Shown here: in pieces, positions 24,801-39,800 of the stretch | How positions within the stretch are numbered: position 1 is the stretch's first letter | How the letters are laid out: each line of letters opens with the position of its first letter | NCBI GenBank assembly: GCA_037903475.1 | Contig: JBAJFG010000492.1 | Location: 3,224,001-3,288,000, forward strand | Direction: 5' to 3' | Length of the DNA stretch: 64,000 nucleotides | Origin: Ancylostoma caninum | Lineage: Eukaryota; Nematoda; Chromadorea; Rhabditida; Ancylostomatidae | The notes under the pieces: generated by a model | Told to the model about the DNA's origin: nothing | The model's input: only the letters and a program-made list of their open reading frames with translations | The model's database searches: none | Position numbers and translations under genes: made by a program

Positions 24801-27800
24801 GTGATGTCTTTTAACAGCATTCGGGATATCTTGCAACTTTCATATTCATTTAGAACCTAGGACATCATCATGCAACACGCAACTCCTCCCCCTCATCCCA
24901 CGTAACGTCCACAAAACTTGCACGAAAATGAAAAAGTAAAGGAAATCGGCTAATGCATTCCATTTTTCCTCAGAAATTTCGCATTCAAGCGCGCGTGACT
25001 TCGCTGGGCACGAAAAACTTTGGTGAGTTTTTACAAGTAACTTCGATACGAATTGTAAAAGTGACCCACCGTTGGCTAGAGCTTGAATTCGCATCGTCCA
25101 ATACGGCGTCCAGCAAATAAAATAAAAAGCAACCACGAGCACAGAGCACTTGACCACTCTGGATAGAGAGATGCTGGTCTTTCGTCCGACTGTTGAAAAT
25201 CGTGTATGCCGAAATAGCTTCGCTAGGATCACTATATAGACAGAGAATATCAGAACTAGCGGTGCCACATAGCAGGTGAGCGTGTGAACCAGGTCAAACC
25301 ACAGATTCTCGTCCAACGTACACTTTCTGTACACCATGCCGTTGAAATCCTCCATATCCGCGATTTTGGCATGTGCTGTGATCGGAGCGATGAATAGCAA
25401 CGAGGCCATAATGCAGACTGAGACCACAAAAACAGCGAACTTCGTCTGACGCATCCAGATGAGCGCTGGCTTACAAACCGCTATGTACCGATCTATGGAT
25501 AACGCGGTAAGGATCATTGGTGACAGCGTCTTATTGGTGCCTTCACTGAACCATAGCAGTTTGCATAACGCTATGCCAAATATGAATTCGTTCTCTTGTA
25601 GATCCGCGACCAGCATCGGCACCGGGATCAGCGATACCAGATCCACAACAGACAGTAAGAGTAGGTAGATGTACGCTGAGCTCTGCGTGTTCGGCTTCAC
25701 AATCCGTCCACGATGTCCGGTCGATCCGCAACAGCCGAGCAGTTGAGACGAGACGGTGATCAGCACCCAAATGTTGCCCAGCAGTCCTGTCACGGCTAAC
25801 GTCGAATAAAGCACGATCAGTACGATAATGTTCAGGCCGACGTCCATGGCGTGCTGGCATCGCACTGTCAAGGAGGGCGTGGCCTAAGCTGAGCGCGCGC
25901 CCGGAAGGGTCACTCCTGGCGAATTTACGCCGCCGCCGCCGCTGCTGCTGCTCCTCGATTCTGCTGCTGTGGCAGAATCAGCTGACGGCGCTCTGAAAAT
26001 ATGATCCTCTTACTGGAACGTAGCGAAAGAACAGAAGTCAGTGAATCGAGGGATACGGTGCACATGCATTTCTGGATACAGATAGATTTATGGAGAAAAC
26101 ACGATAGTCCTAATGGAACTGTTAAAAATCCAGGAATTGTGATAGAAACACAATCAGTCACTAAAAACATCTAAATAGAACCCTAACAGGATATAGCGCT
26201 GTTGTTCGCGAAAATTAATTCGAAGCAGTTCAGGTCCAGAAACTTTGATTTATGGACAAACTGATGCTTAGAGGAGCAGGAAGCTATGCAAATGTTTCCA
26301 AAAGGTTCCCAATATCAATTGATTAGGTCCAGTTACCCAGGATTGAGATGCATAACGGCCCGCTGTGACTCCGAGGACAACCAGGAAAGAGTGAAGGAAT
26401 CAACAGCAGAACAGGTTGTTTAATTTCTTGTCGTTTTTTTCTGTTTTGAAGAGCATCATTCACTACTGATGAGCTCCGGGGATGGCCTTCATTTCTTGCC
26501 TTTTTCTCCGTCTAGTAGTAGGAACGGAACGCAGCTTAGGTATTCTTTTTCTTTTCTTTTTTTTTGTTTTATTCTAGCCTAGATATAACATGGCAAAATT
26601 TAAGGAAGTAAATGTTCTGCTATTGCAAAACGAAAAATCCAATCAGCTATAAATCCAGAAGTAGAAAGGCTTGAAGGGAGTGAATCGCTTATGAGCCCCT
26701 CGGATTGAAAAACGAACTCCACCTCCCATAAAAAAGAACATCAGTGCATATGACAAGCGTTTTAAAAACTAACGCCCTCATATTACAGTAGTGTAAACAG
26801 GCGGGAAATTTAAATTGAGAACAAATTAAGCGCTATTTCTCTACTTCAGTAATTGCACCTTATTAATGCAGCCAGCGAATTACGAACAATCCTAAAAAAA
26901 AGATCACCATGTAAGTTAGTTCTCAGAGAAAAGGAAAATTAGAGAAAGTTTTTCGACGTCTCATATGGCAAATCATTTTACAACCACCTTGTACTTACTA
27001 CATCATAACAGTTAATCTAGTTTCAATGCGAGAAAACATACCTCTATAACCACAAAATTTCTTTCCGACACACTAATAAAGCGATCCAAAGTGAAGGCCA
27101 TCATTTCAAGATGTTTGTTTAAGGAGAAAGCGATTAGCGAAACGCTGAGTCAGTTTTTATCTTCAGGTAAAAACGCTTGAGAAGTCGCCAATAAGCGGGC
27201 ACACTCTGCAAACGCCGGGGACGGCCCTCAAATGAGGCCCTCGACCTAACAAGATGAAGAAAAACACAGCAAAGAGTTATTCAAATACTTACATTTGCAT
27301 TATATGTTGCATATGCTGAGGGTTTTTTTGCGCACTCCCGAAACAAGATTACATTTGGCTTTGGCTTTGTATGATTAGAGTCGCGGGGGTAACGAAATCG
27401 CCGGCGAAAGCACGTCACCGCTCCGGAGCTTCCCGGATGACCAACGGCACTTGACTCTGTTGCCCCACGGTCAAGTTTCGCCACACTACACTTCGTGCCC
27501 CAAAAAACACCTAACCCACGCACCAATGACCGGATACAGAAGAACGGATCCTATGACGGCAATGGATACCCCGTAAGAGGAAACCAGAGCCGGCATTCCT
27601 CGGACAAATGTACCCTTATATGGTTTTGCTTCATAAGAAAACATTCACGCGCACTCTTTGTATTACTATAAAGTCGAATTTCACAATAACAAGAACGAAA
27701 GCGGAGAGGTTTGAGCTTAACAAACTGGACCGAGCGCAAGTTCAATGAAAAGCTCAAAAACTAGAGCTATGAGCCTCCCCTGGGAAATGGCAGGCCGATT

Positions 27801-30800
27801 TCGACGAGCAAAATAGTAAATTCTAAAACTATACAGGTCTTGTTTCACACAAACTGGTAACTATATCAGATACGCCCGTTTAATTTGTAAAATCAGCAAT
27901 GGACGAAGCAGCATCAAACAATATGGCGAAAAGATACCAGAAAATTGAGATAGATGTGATAATTGCCCAGTTTTCATGGCAAAAACACGCCAGGAAGGAC
28001 TCCTATGTACTTATAAAACAGATATGGCCAAAGTTATCCCAGTTTTCTATGTACATAATCACAGGGTACTGCTATGATATCTTTTATTATAGGAAGTCCT
28101 CACGTGATGATTTGGTTTGCTTGGTTAGGTTTTCGTGGTTTTCTGTTGTTTTGTGCACTTTGTTTTGCATGTAAAATAAATAAATAAACATATGTAATTT
28201 TTGCGATCGAATTAAAATAGAATAACTCGACTAATTCGACCAGTAATCTAGCAACCATCTCGAACATTCGAATAGTTGGACAAAAAGAAAGCCCCAGAGC
28301 ACTCTCGGCTTTTTTCTCAAGAACTCTCTTGTTCTTAGGTAGGAACTTTCGATTTGCTGCAAATCGAGTATTCAAATTTGAACATATCTAATATATGGTT
28401 CACTCCTAACAACATACTTTATATCAGTAATTTTACAGTATTTAGTGAATGTCATGTTACTGCTTACATAAATTAACGACATTTCATGTAGATAATTTAG
28501 TGACAAAGCTACTAGTTATGTTCTGTGAAGTAATTTGGACCAATTAGGAAGTGAAACCACCTTTGTTGTACTAATAACACAAGTCTACAAAAATAAAAGC
28601 CTCAATTGAGCAATTAAATACAGAAACCTAACATCAATGTAAGGGTTAGTAGTTCCACAAAATCCTCTAAACCACTGCATTCGTCCGCATAACGTCGGAC
28701 GAGAGCAAAACTCCCGCAGTTATTCAGCTGGACTTTCAGAAAGAACTTGAGCCTCTAGGATTTTAAGCCATATGCTGAGCCTCTACGACTTTATAGAAGA
28801 ACGCCTCTAAGATTACAGGAATCGAGCTGCGAGGAAGATTTCAAAACAGAGAAGATCCATTTATATATACTCGAGAGGAAATTCTGCTTTTGCTGGAAAT
28901 CCAGAAAATTCGGAAAAAGGGGAGAGCTACGTCATAGATTTTTGTTTGAAGAAGACAACTTTAGAGAACACCAGATATTACAGAGCGAGAGTTGCACAGG
29001 AACCACCTTCTAAACTAGTTCCTAGTAAAATTCCCTCAAAAGGATTCTGATACTCCCTCAGCGGAGCAGAGTAGCCCCAACGATCACGTCATTCATCCAG
29101 AAATACACTGGAATTTCACCCCGGCCATGAAACCTGAATCCAGTGCGCCTCGCCTCGCTCAAGGAACCCTATTATATACGAGATGGTCAAGCGACTAGCA
29201 TCCTGATCCGACAAGTCAACAGACATGTGATATATGGTTGGCCTTGGGGTGCACACCCCCCAGCGAAAAACAAAACAATGACGCGCACGTTGGCTGATGA
29301 GACCAATTTGCACGCAAATAAACTGTACGATGTGCATACATATGCATACAATACGTCGCTGAAGAGCAATGGCGGTGAATTAGTGTGCAAATTCACTTTC
29401 AGAGTGCACAAAAGCGGAAGAAAAACCGTGCACATGAATGGAAAGGAGCATACGCGGAAAACGGCTGCTGTCACGCTACAGCAATTTTCTTTCGCTTCTC
29501 TGTATGCATAAGCGTATCAAGGAATGGGGGGATCCGTGGAAACAGGGGAAGACCCAACTGGCCACTAAATATGACTCAAACGAGGCTTAATACTATGTTG
29601 TAGCACGCGTTCGACTGCTATTAAGGTACGTTGCTTGTTTATCCTTGTGCATATCAACATGCATCTCTCACTGAAGCAAAAGAAAATAACGGCAAGAGGC
29701 GGGCACGGACGGCACTGCGCATCCGTGTCATCTGTCCTCAGGGGGTTCCTCAGGCGGTTCCTTCTCCACCGAATGACCGCCGACGAGAACTCATACGTCA
29801 GATGCAGTACAAATAGGAGATACGCTGAGCATGTAGCGGCCAAGAGCACAGCAGCATAATGTACTCATTAGTTGAGGAAGTTCTAATCAATGAATGAGCG
29901 AGGGAGAGTTAACAGAGCAAATGAGCTAAATGACGACACCTTGCGCACGGGTGCATGGATCACTGCGCTCAGTACTACTCTTTCATGGAGAGGCAACAAA
30001 AATCTCGGGAACCCCACGTCTGGAGCAGGTGGCAATGGGCCGGGATTACAACCATCACCAGCACCACCACCATCACACAGACTCGCTTGCAGAGACTCGC
30101 ATGGACCGGTAACAAATAACAAACAACCATATGCACATACATAAAAATGATCTAGTCCTATGCCCCGCGTCGCGTGGCGGGGAAATACGAATGGAAGGAA
30201 CACCGCCGCCTCCCCCCCCCTCCACCCCTCTCCTCATACATACAACGCTAAACGTAACCAGTAATTGCCGTGTGAACCACGCCCATCCTAAAATGACTCG
30301 TTCATCCAGCTATTGCCGCTGCCGGGCAGCGTACGTTCATTAGATATTCGTACTAAGAATAGCATATCAAGTACATAGGCAACACAAAAAGGAAACACAT
30401 AACAATACAGCATAGTATAACAAATAGTAATAACTAGGAAGGAGAACGTGTAGCTGTAGGAAGTGAAAACAGCAATAAAAAACACGAACAAACAGCGCAG
30501 ATCGCAAAGAACAAACTGGCAGGGGGAGCTAGACCAGCTGAACCAGCTCATCTTCAGTCGAAAACAATCGCGCACCTACGTAAACACAGAAACACAACAC
30601 GACTTAGGCTGAGTATTGTGAATCGGCACAGTGATTTCGTTGTTGTATGACTCAGGGCAATTTACTACTTTACCATTACTTTTGCAAAATCCTAGAAAAA
30701 ACCGGAGAAAGCCTACACCTTTCCCCGAGAAATTCGGCATTTAAGACTTACAGCACAGAGGGAAGTACTATTTATAGGGTACCTCCGTAGAAATTCCTGG

Positions 30801-33800
30801 CTCACAACCAGGAGAAGATCAAAAGGTTAACGTAAGCAAAAAAAGGTCGTCTGATGGAACTTACCTTTCCTCACAAAACCTAACGCTGTTATGAGTCTCC
30901 CTTGTAATAGTATCCGAGAAAACTTCAAAAAATTTGGAACTTCCCAAACATCCCATATTCCCAATCCGTCAGCTGTTGAGGATAAACCTCTTACGGTTTT
31001 GTTGCGAGACATTCCACTTTGTGAAACGTAATAATTCCCAATTCTCAACTAACATCACAACTCTAATCTTCTCAATCTCCCACAGGAATACCCAATTAGG
31101 CAGGTACATGTTATGACAGTCTGAAATTACTTGTTCTGAAAACTTACATATAACGGAATACTTTTCTATAGGTATTCTTTCCGCGATTCGTCCTTACTCA
31201 TTCTTCTAATTGTCCTTTGAAGGAAAAAAAAACAGCTCCCATGTAATCCACGCAATTACTAGACATAATTAGGACTTTCTCAATTACTGGAGAGCAAGGA
31301 AATAAAGGAAAATTCATGGGACCTTCTAAAAACTTGTAGTTTTCCCGAAAACTTGAACTCAAAGATTTTGAACTCCATGGGCATTACGTGTTGTTAATTC
31401 TGAACTACGGGGAACGTGGGGTGGTGGAATTTTTCTGGATATTAGATGAAAAAATGAGTGCCACGAACTTAGTGAACAGGAAATCCGGCGCAGTCAGACC
31501 AGCTGATGTTTGGAATAATTCGAACACGACTCGAAAACATACTCATCCGAGTGCAAATACGTCAATTCCCCCACATTACCTTCATCTAAATAATAAACCT
31601 GTAGCTTATAGTTAAGTCGTGCCAACGCTTCAATGAAAAAATCGCCTCCTTTGTTCGTGAATTCGTATCGTCCTGCTGTGAAGAAGTAGAGTGTTTTGTC
31701 CAGATCGAAGTTTAGGTTTCTGGAAGAAGAAAAAACGTCTTCGGGTATCGTGGACAAACAACTGGGTCCATGGATCTCTGAGCTCATTTGAAATTCATGA
31801 ACACTAATAGTTTCGTGTCGGGCAACGGCTCGTAATAGAGTTGTCTACTCGAAAATAACTCGATACTATGTCCCCAGGAACGTGGTCAGCGTTTGGCAGG
31901 AACAAATGAACTCAGAGAACAAAATTAACTTAGCGATATTTTTGGAGTATACCAGTTAGGAACAATTCGTTCAGTTCCTGGATCTTTTCACTTCAGCCGG
32001 TAAATCTTATCACCATTTGTACCAAAAATATCCACTTTTCTTTCATAAGAAGAGTAATTACATCAATAATGTAATATATTGTTGGTACATAAGCCTAGTG
32101 TGTCATCCTTCTTCACGTGGACATTTATAACACCCACTGGTACGACATAAACTCATAATTACAGCTTATTTACCTATAAAATTCCAAAAAGCCAAAACAG
32201 GCAAAATGAAACAGCATATTGACAGCGAAACAGCATAGCAACAAATACTAGGCTTGCTGTTTTTCCTTCATTCCTCAGCCTTTCTGAAAACCAATTGTAC
32301 TACACATAGAGCCAGCAGGATTTTGTTTCTGGAAAGTACTAGGAGTTTTCTGCCGTCGAAGTTGCTTCTGTCCTGAACCAGGAGATCCAGAACTAATCTG
32401 ACCAATTCTAGGTTAGGGTTCCTACAATTAGTTCCCACAATTAGGAGAGATAAGTGTGCATTTTTCGTGATCTTTGACCTCAATTTTCGTTCCTTTCCCT
32501 GATTTTTGGCTTGCTAGTGGTTTAGTTAGTTTTTACAGTTATTTCTCTACACGATTAGACCCTCACATGCGTAATAGCGCATCTAGAATGAATCCAACAA
32601 ATAAATAAATACTAACCCATAAAAATGACCTCGAATGAAATCGTGGATCTTTTCCTTCGCTATCGCATGCAAATTCTGGAACTCATGAAGGGCGGAGAAC
32701 TTCACCACATTCAATCCATTCGGAGTCAGAATGTCCGGTTTTCGGCCAAGTAGGTGTTCAGCTTCCAGGCCTGTGATCTCGCTGAATTGAAATCATCCTC
32801 AAAAGCTACCAGACAATACGGACATACATAACACTTCATAGCATTTTAGAAAACCTTGAAAGAATTATCCTCTGGGCACGTAAAATGATCCCATCCAAAA
32901 AAGGATAAGAGTAATGAGGAAAACATTGACAAGAAAAGATTAGTACAATGCAAAATGAATAAACAATGTGCTAATTACATGAAAGAAGCTATGCCAAACC
33001 AGCGATGCGTTTGTAATTACCGTGAAACCTTTTGTAATGACGTCTTCGAGAAGAATTCTAATGGAATCATTAGTTTGGAGATTTTTTTCTTCAAAACAAT
33101 ACCTCCAAAACCGAAGACCATGAAGGAACCAAAAAACCTTGGACAGGATCGCAAGAAGCCAAAGGAAAACATTCATGAAAATGAAAAATATCAACGGACG
33201 ATTGATGGTATTCATACACAGAAGAGGATTGAAATCAGGCACAGTACTCGAGCATTAGTTCGCTTGAAGCTGTGTGTATTGCACTAAGTTGAGGGAATGT
33301 AAATGTCCGTTTGACCAAAAACAAAAATTACTACGGAGACAACAGCTCATTAGCTCCGTTCAAGAGGTATTCTTCCTCTCGATGATTGGTACATCTGATT
33401 CTTTCACATAGGAAATGAGTATCCTCTTCGAAGAATTCACTACACTGTGAAATAATAGACATGGTATAATATTATAACAATAAACCTGATTTAAATACAT
33501 AACATAATAGCCCGAATTTTAACCTCACCGCACTGCTCAAGCTTTCTTCCGCCAAAAATGCTAGACTGACATGAGGAAATGGGATTCTGATAGTGGCAAT
33601 CACAGCAGAGCGAACTCGGTTTCAAAAGTTGGAAAGTTCTTGAATTGACGTCAGCGAGATTACAACGTCCGTAATTCTGAGCGATTGCAGTAGCAGTTAC
33701 GTCCAGCCATAAATGCTGCCTTTTATCCCTTTAGGGAGCGGGTATGTTCCCATTTCCTGGTTATCCAGTCATTTTCTCGACGGATGGTCAGCTCCACCTC

Positions 33801-36800
33801 GTAGACAACTTTTGCAGCAAGTGTTTCGCGACTATGATGATGGGATGCCTAGTCTTCACATTCAGCACGGTGCGGTGTACTTCTGGTCAAGAATCAACCT
33901 CTTTAAATAGAGCAATCCTTCCACATCTCACCGCAAAAGCAGTACCACCTTCTGTTCGTGACGTTCGGGTTCCGGAGTCGGAATGAGCTGCTCAACGTTG
34001 CTCAACCAGTGCGGTTTTTTATGCGCATGCCCAAGAAAAATCTCTTATTCGCTTCTCCTATTCGACATTACAACAGTTCCGAAGGAGATGCAATTCTTGC
34101 TTCAGTGGAGGATTTGGTTGGTGGCGACTCCCTTACCCAGCTTAACTGCGTTGAATAGATGCAGTACCAAGTAAAAATTATTTTTAGAGGCAAAAAATTG
34201 GAGAACACTAGAAACCTCGTAAGTTTTTTGCAGCGAAATGATGTGGCGCCCTTGATGATTACACAAAAACCTTTCCCACCTGTCAAAATTGGCAAGTAAG
34301 AAACCGAAGGCAGCGGTAATTTATTATATATTACTTCACCCTGAGAGATCATCTCAGAGATTATGTTTCTGTATTCTTTTTCAAACTCTTAAATGTCTTC
34401 ATTAAAGAGTAATTAACTAAGGGATGAATCAAAGAATGGAACTATTTTGTATGAGCCTTGTACTTAAACGAGATTAACAAATCCCAGGACAGCATTGAGA
34501 TAGTGAAAATTTCATGGAACCTTTTGAAACCCTGTAACTATTCTAGAATCGTGAACTCAAAAAAGTTGGAACCTACTTTTTCGAGGCTCATCATCAGCTA
34601 GCCTTCTATACTTTCCACATATAAATAGTACAATGCAAAACATATCGATAAGGTGCAGCTAATCATGTAAGAAAAGCCATGTGAAAATCACCGATATAAT
34701 AATCGTAAAACATTCAGCAAATACGTTCTTGAGAAGAAATGTATAGCCATCAGGCAAAGTTTTTTTTTTAAGGTTTGTAGTGGTGCACAATATTCGATGC
34801 AGAATTGTACATTCAAAGACTTCTAGAATACAAAAAACGAACAATATCAAACATACATGAGGTCTCCCACATGTTTTTCTTTACGAAAAGCAATGAATGA
34901 ATGGATGAATGAATGGCTTGAAAGACTGGAAAAAGGAATAAGATGGAACACAAGTGATGCCCTTCATTAATATTCGATGAAATAATGAATGAAGGGATGG
35001 CCTTAGAACAGAATCTTTTTGCGGCTTTTGTGGATGTTAAATTATAAACACCCTGCTAAGGTTTTCAGCAAAAGAGCACTCGAAGTACAGCTTCCGCATT
35101 AGCGCTGCTGGGGCAAAAGCAAATTCTAGGACTCACTGGATTCAATGAGTGGCCATCGAATGCCCGGATTCTACTCGAAAAGTTAGGAGATTTTGATAGT
35201 ACCGGAGAAACAGGCTTGTTCAAAAGTTCTCAAGAATTTGGATTAATTTAGAAAGCATTTCAAAGAATAGGAGCTGACTCGCAACCCAACCACGCGGCGC
35301 AGCGGACTTCATCACCACCTCATTCATATCCGCCTTGCCTCCTCGCCGAGAACAAAAAAAAAAACCGAGAACGTGGATCTCCAGTCTCTAAGTTTCAGAA
35401 ATTTCCAACGAGTGTGGGTCATTGTAAGGCGAAACGGGGTAAACCTGGACTGGATCGTTCAAAGAAAAGAAATCACAGAAAAATGACCTCACCCCGGTTC
35501 CCATGAATCACTTCATTTTCTGATCATCGCACGTACTATGGAGCCCAAAATATCTTGCTTCTATGGAGGTTTTCTTGCCAACTCTCAACGACTGGTAGAA
35601 AACCAAGAGTGGAAAACTGTTCGTGTACTTCGAATGGACGTTGATAATGCTAGGGGTCCTGTTTTTAAAACAAATAGCGTGCAAAGAAATGACGGAATGA
35701 CAAAAAGAAGCAGAATGGAGCAACCGTAAGCTTGATAGGTGTTTTTCAAAGGGAATTCTGAACAGAAGGTAAAATCTTTGGGATGGCAAAGCGAAAACAG
35801 AACACGGCTGCAATTTTGACCAGAAAAACTTCAGTACTCCTTTTTCAACTTGGGCTAGCAACTTAAAACAGTGCATGTGAGCATGCAAAATACACAAAAT
35901 GACAAGCTTCATGAGCAATTTCACACGAGATTCCACTGATGATGTGCAAAACAACAGAATAGGGGGTAAAGGTACGTGTGAAATCCAATCTGGAGTAAGT
36001 TTTTCACTACTTCATTGGCAGGCAACGCAACAAAGAATGAAAAAGAAGGGAATCAAGAAGCCAAACACTTGGAAAGCCCATTGCAATAATCCAGACTGAA
36101 TAGTGAGGAGGGGAGGAGGGGGGGGGGGGGCGGTAAAAAAGACAGCAGCGTAATAGCATTCATTAGAATTTATTGTTTAAGGGGAAGCCACCATGGAAAA
36201 TTGGAGGTACCACCATGAGAGGGGTGTACTATAACACGGTAGATCAACAGTCTGAAAAGGTAGATCAAAACAGATGCAGGAGGGTTGGTCAAGACTGGCG
36301 CGTCGTGGGTGGCATGTTCCACTTATAGTAACGAGACTAAAATGGGGAGAAGGAGCAGAACGAGATCCTGGGAATCATCTGAACAGAGTGAAAGGCAAAA
36401 GAAGAGGAGCAGAGATGAGGAGAAAGAATGAGACATTCAAATGGATCTGTTTCAAGCATGGATGAGTAAATTCGAAACAGCGGATACTTAATCTTATACA
36501 AGCATACAAACCTGACTGTTGTAAAAACATGTGCCAGATGCACGGCAGCTCTCTCAATACAGTAGCGATGATAAATTTGTCGCTCCCCGGCCTCACGATC
36601 AACATCAATCTTAAATTAAAAGAAATACAGCAAACACATGGAAACACGGAAAGGAAAATATGGCTGAGCGCATTTGCATTATTTGTCATTAGAACTTTCC
36701 CGAAATTATATCATCTGTCTAACAGACACTGCTGTAGAAACCTACAGAGAACAGGCTATACCAATTTTCCACGAAATTTCAAGAATGTTTCGTTCGTTAT

Positions 36801-39800
36801 TAGCAAATTGTTTTGGAGAAAAAAACCATGAAGTGTCACTGCTTCTTGGCAAAAAAAAATTCGCATAACATGTCGAGCAGAAAATCTTCACATCAGTAAA
36901 CAAGAAATCATAAGAAACTAATTGAGGAGAAAAAAAATCCACTCAGGTTGTGTTTCATACCATACCCTTAATCATGCATAAACCACACGTCATAGGTTCG
37001 ACAAGTTTCTTGTACGAGACCGACATGCATTATTAACACTTTTTGGAACATGAAACCGACGAAGAAAAACCTCTACGTCCACTGGAAACGCTAGAAAAGT
37101 ATGGCAAATAGAGCAAGCACAGATGTAACCAAAATTCACTTACTCTGGACAAATTATTGTAAAGATCAACACCTCCGGCGCACAGATGACGTCCTAGCAG
37201 TGTTGCATGTGTAGTGAACACCAGTGAGATATTAAGTTTCCATAATCTGCAAAGTAAAATTCTCAGGATACGACCAGAGGTCACCGACAACATAAATGGG
37301 ACATTTGGTGTCATTTTTCGCAGTGACAATGATTCTTATGCATTTGTGAGCACTTCATCGTTTGCCCTTTTATGGGTCACAACTCTTTGTTCGTTGCGGA
37401 GCAGCGGAAAATCCAAACAGTTTCAAGGATATGATGGCCTGAACCGTGGATTAGATCGAAAACAGAAGCTACTTGATGCTTGTGAGTGACATCAAATTGC
37501 ACAGTTTGAATTTTGTTATGAAAAATAAAATTGAACGCAGCAAGCGATTACATGAACTCTCACCAATTTTGGTCATAATGGGCATCTTAAAACCAGATAT
37601 GGAGAAACTGGGACAAAACAGGATCCGTTATCCTCTCTTCGTAACAATTTCTCCTACTTTTCCTTCGAGTTTTTCCAATTAGGTCTACTGGTTAAACATA
37701 GAAAAGGAATGCGGATTAAGAGGGGAGCAGAATATTTTGAAGGAGTAGAATATTTTAAAATCTCGTGCCAGCCATGATGGATACACCGATAAATCAACAG
37801 CATGAATATTGATAATCAGAAAAGACTTATAACATGCATAAATTAAATGTAGAAGATAAAATTAGGAAAACGAAAACTAAATAAATAGTTAAACCATTAC
37901 GTGCTTTAATTTACTATGTTGTCTCCTAATATTCATGGATACATGTCAGTGCGCAGCACATGAGAGTTATAGAACAACAGGTGTAACTTAGCCCACGCTT
38001 TGAGATTAGAGAAAAAAACCTCTATTTGCTAGAAAAAACTACTTTTCTAGGCTGTTGAAACTGTGTTCTTAATCATTGATCTAAACTGAACGATGAAAAA
38101 AATCTTTGCATAGAGCAGGAATATTTCCAATATTTCACGGGTGCGTCAATTCTCTGGACAAATATTATTGCTCGCTAAATCATCGAAAAAGTGGCTATGA
38201 GAAACGTAATACTCGTTACATCTTTATAGTCTAATCAAGATTATAATAGTTATTTTTAAGCCCGAAGATTCACCCTCCGTTAGCAATAAAGAGCTGGAAA
38301 AGTGGAAGCGAGAGATCGACCCAGGCGCAACACACTGTCTCACTCAAACTCGTCCAACCATTTCTCTGCAATTTCAGAAGGAAGATGATTCCTAGCAGTG
38401 GTTGAAAACAATTGTTTTCGAAATCCAGAAGAAATAGACAAATGTTCCAGAATAGGTGGTGAACCTAGAGATGCATTCATCTTTCAGATAACATAAACTG
38501 TTAGGTTGCCGGGAAAGTTGCCGCTACTTTTGGGCTTCCTTTTCGGATTTATTGTTCTTTTTCAATACAAGTAATAACTATGCAATACTTATATAAGCCG
38601 TCGTTATTGACAGGAACTCCAGCGGTAGCACTGAGGTTTGTTGGCAGCTGCTATGTATGACTGAGCGGCTCCATTGTAATTTCACTAAACACTGAGCATT
38701 GTCTTCTGATGAAGTAGTTTTCATTTTGGCGATAAGATCCAAGGCCATCAGCGTCCAACCCACCAACACTTCCTCGTCTAATTCACCTAAGGAACCTACG
38801 CAGTCATCTAGCCCTGTGACGGTATGTGCTTTTTATTTCAATGAATTTGTGCTGTACAGGATGTCACGGAGCAACTCTCTCTACTCTTTTTCTACGAAAT
38901 AGCTTTCATGGAAAGGTTAACAAACACCCTGTGTTACCATCTAACATTAAAGAGCTGTTTAGTTTCCGAGAGAACGTCTAAATAAAGAGTTTATAAGGGG
39001 GCGATTGAATAAGCTGACGTCGAGGACTAATTCTTGTCACAATGAATGGCGCAATCAGCATCAGAAAATAAGTAAGGATAGCTCAAATGTGAACACTTCA
39101 AAATAACAGGTAAGTCGGGGGTTCTCTAGGTGGGGAATGTGCTCTTTCAAAATCCAAGCAACAACTCAAAGAAATGTGGAGTGGAGGCAGAAATGGTGGA
39201 AAAGTAAGTTTTCACAACAATATAATATACTGTGGTAATTTGATGAACAAAATCATTGATTGGTCTGAGTAGTTTATTTTTCTAAATCTGAGACGGCGCC
39301 ACACGACTATGTTTGCTACAGGATCTCAAAAGCATTCTTATGTACATAAACTCTGCGTAGGAAGCCTTTTAATGCGTTACTACAAGATCAACGCTCTTTT
39401 TATATTATTAATTAATATGCAACATTCACTAACATTCACTTGGTTGCGGTGGTTATAAATACAGTACACATAGCAACATTATCCGCTAAAAGTTTGCATA
39501 GAGGTGTTATTTATGTTTATGATATGTAGCGATTTGATGCACTGAAGGAGAGTATTCCTTGCGACTCATACTGTAATCCCATTACCTTAGCGTTGATGTG
39601 AGATTACTGTGAGAGACAGAAAGAAAATGCCACTTCTGGTGAGAAAAAAATTACATTAGTACTCTTAATATTCTGGTAATCGCGATCCTCCTTCCCTCCT
39701 TGCATAAAGCTTCAACGGCCTCTGAGATATCATATCTATGTTAAACGTAGAATTCTGGGACTGAGTAGTTAGCTATACCGTCGCTTTTTCAATGACTTAG

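Noticed and set aside
24846..25068. Extension of the first receptor exon to the ORF end
   Set aside because: The donor at 25069 joins in phase to the TM7 exon, and the sequence after it loses receptor similarity.
25848..25871. Alternative upstream starts of the receptor ORF
   Set aside because: The ORF start is a TTG. The first in-frame ATG after the upstream TAG is 25847. A 5' exon spliced just after that TAG cannot be fully excluded.
37214..37489. Plus-strand ORF opposite a glycogen synthase exon
   Set aside because: It is partly an antisense shadow of the exon at 37144-37246 and shows no motif.
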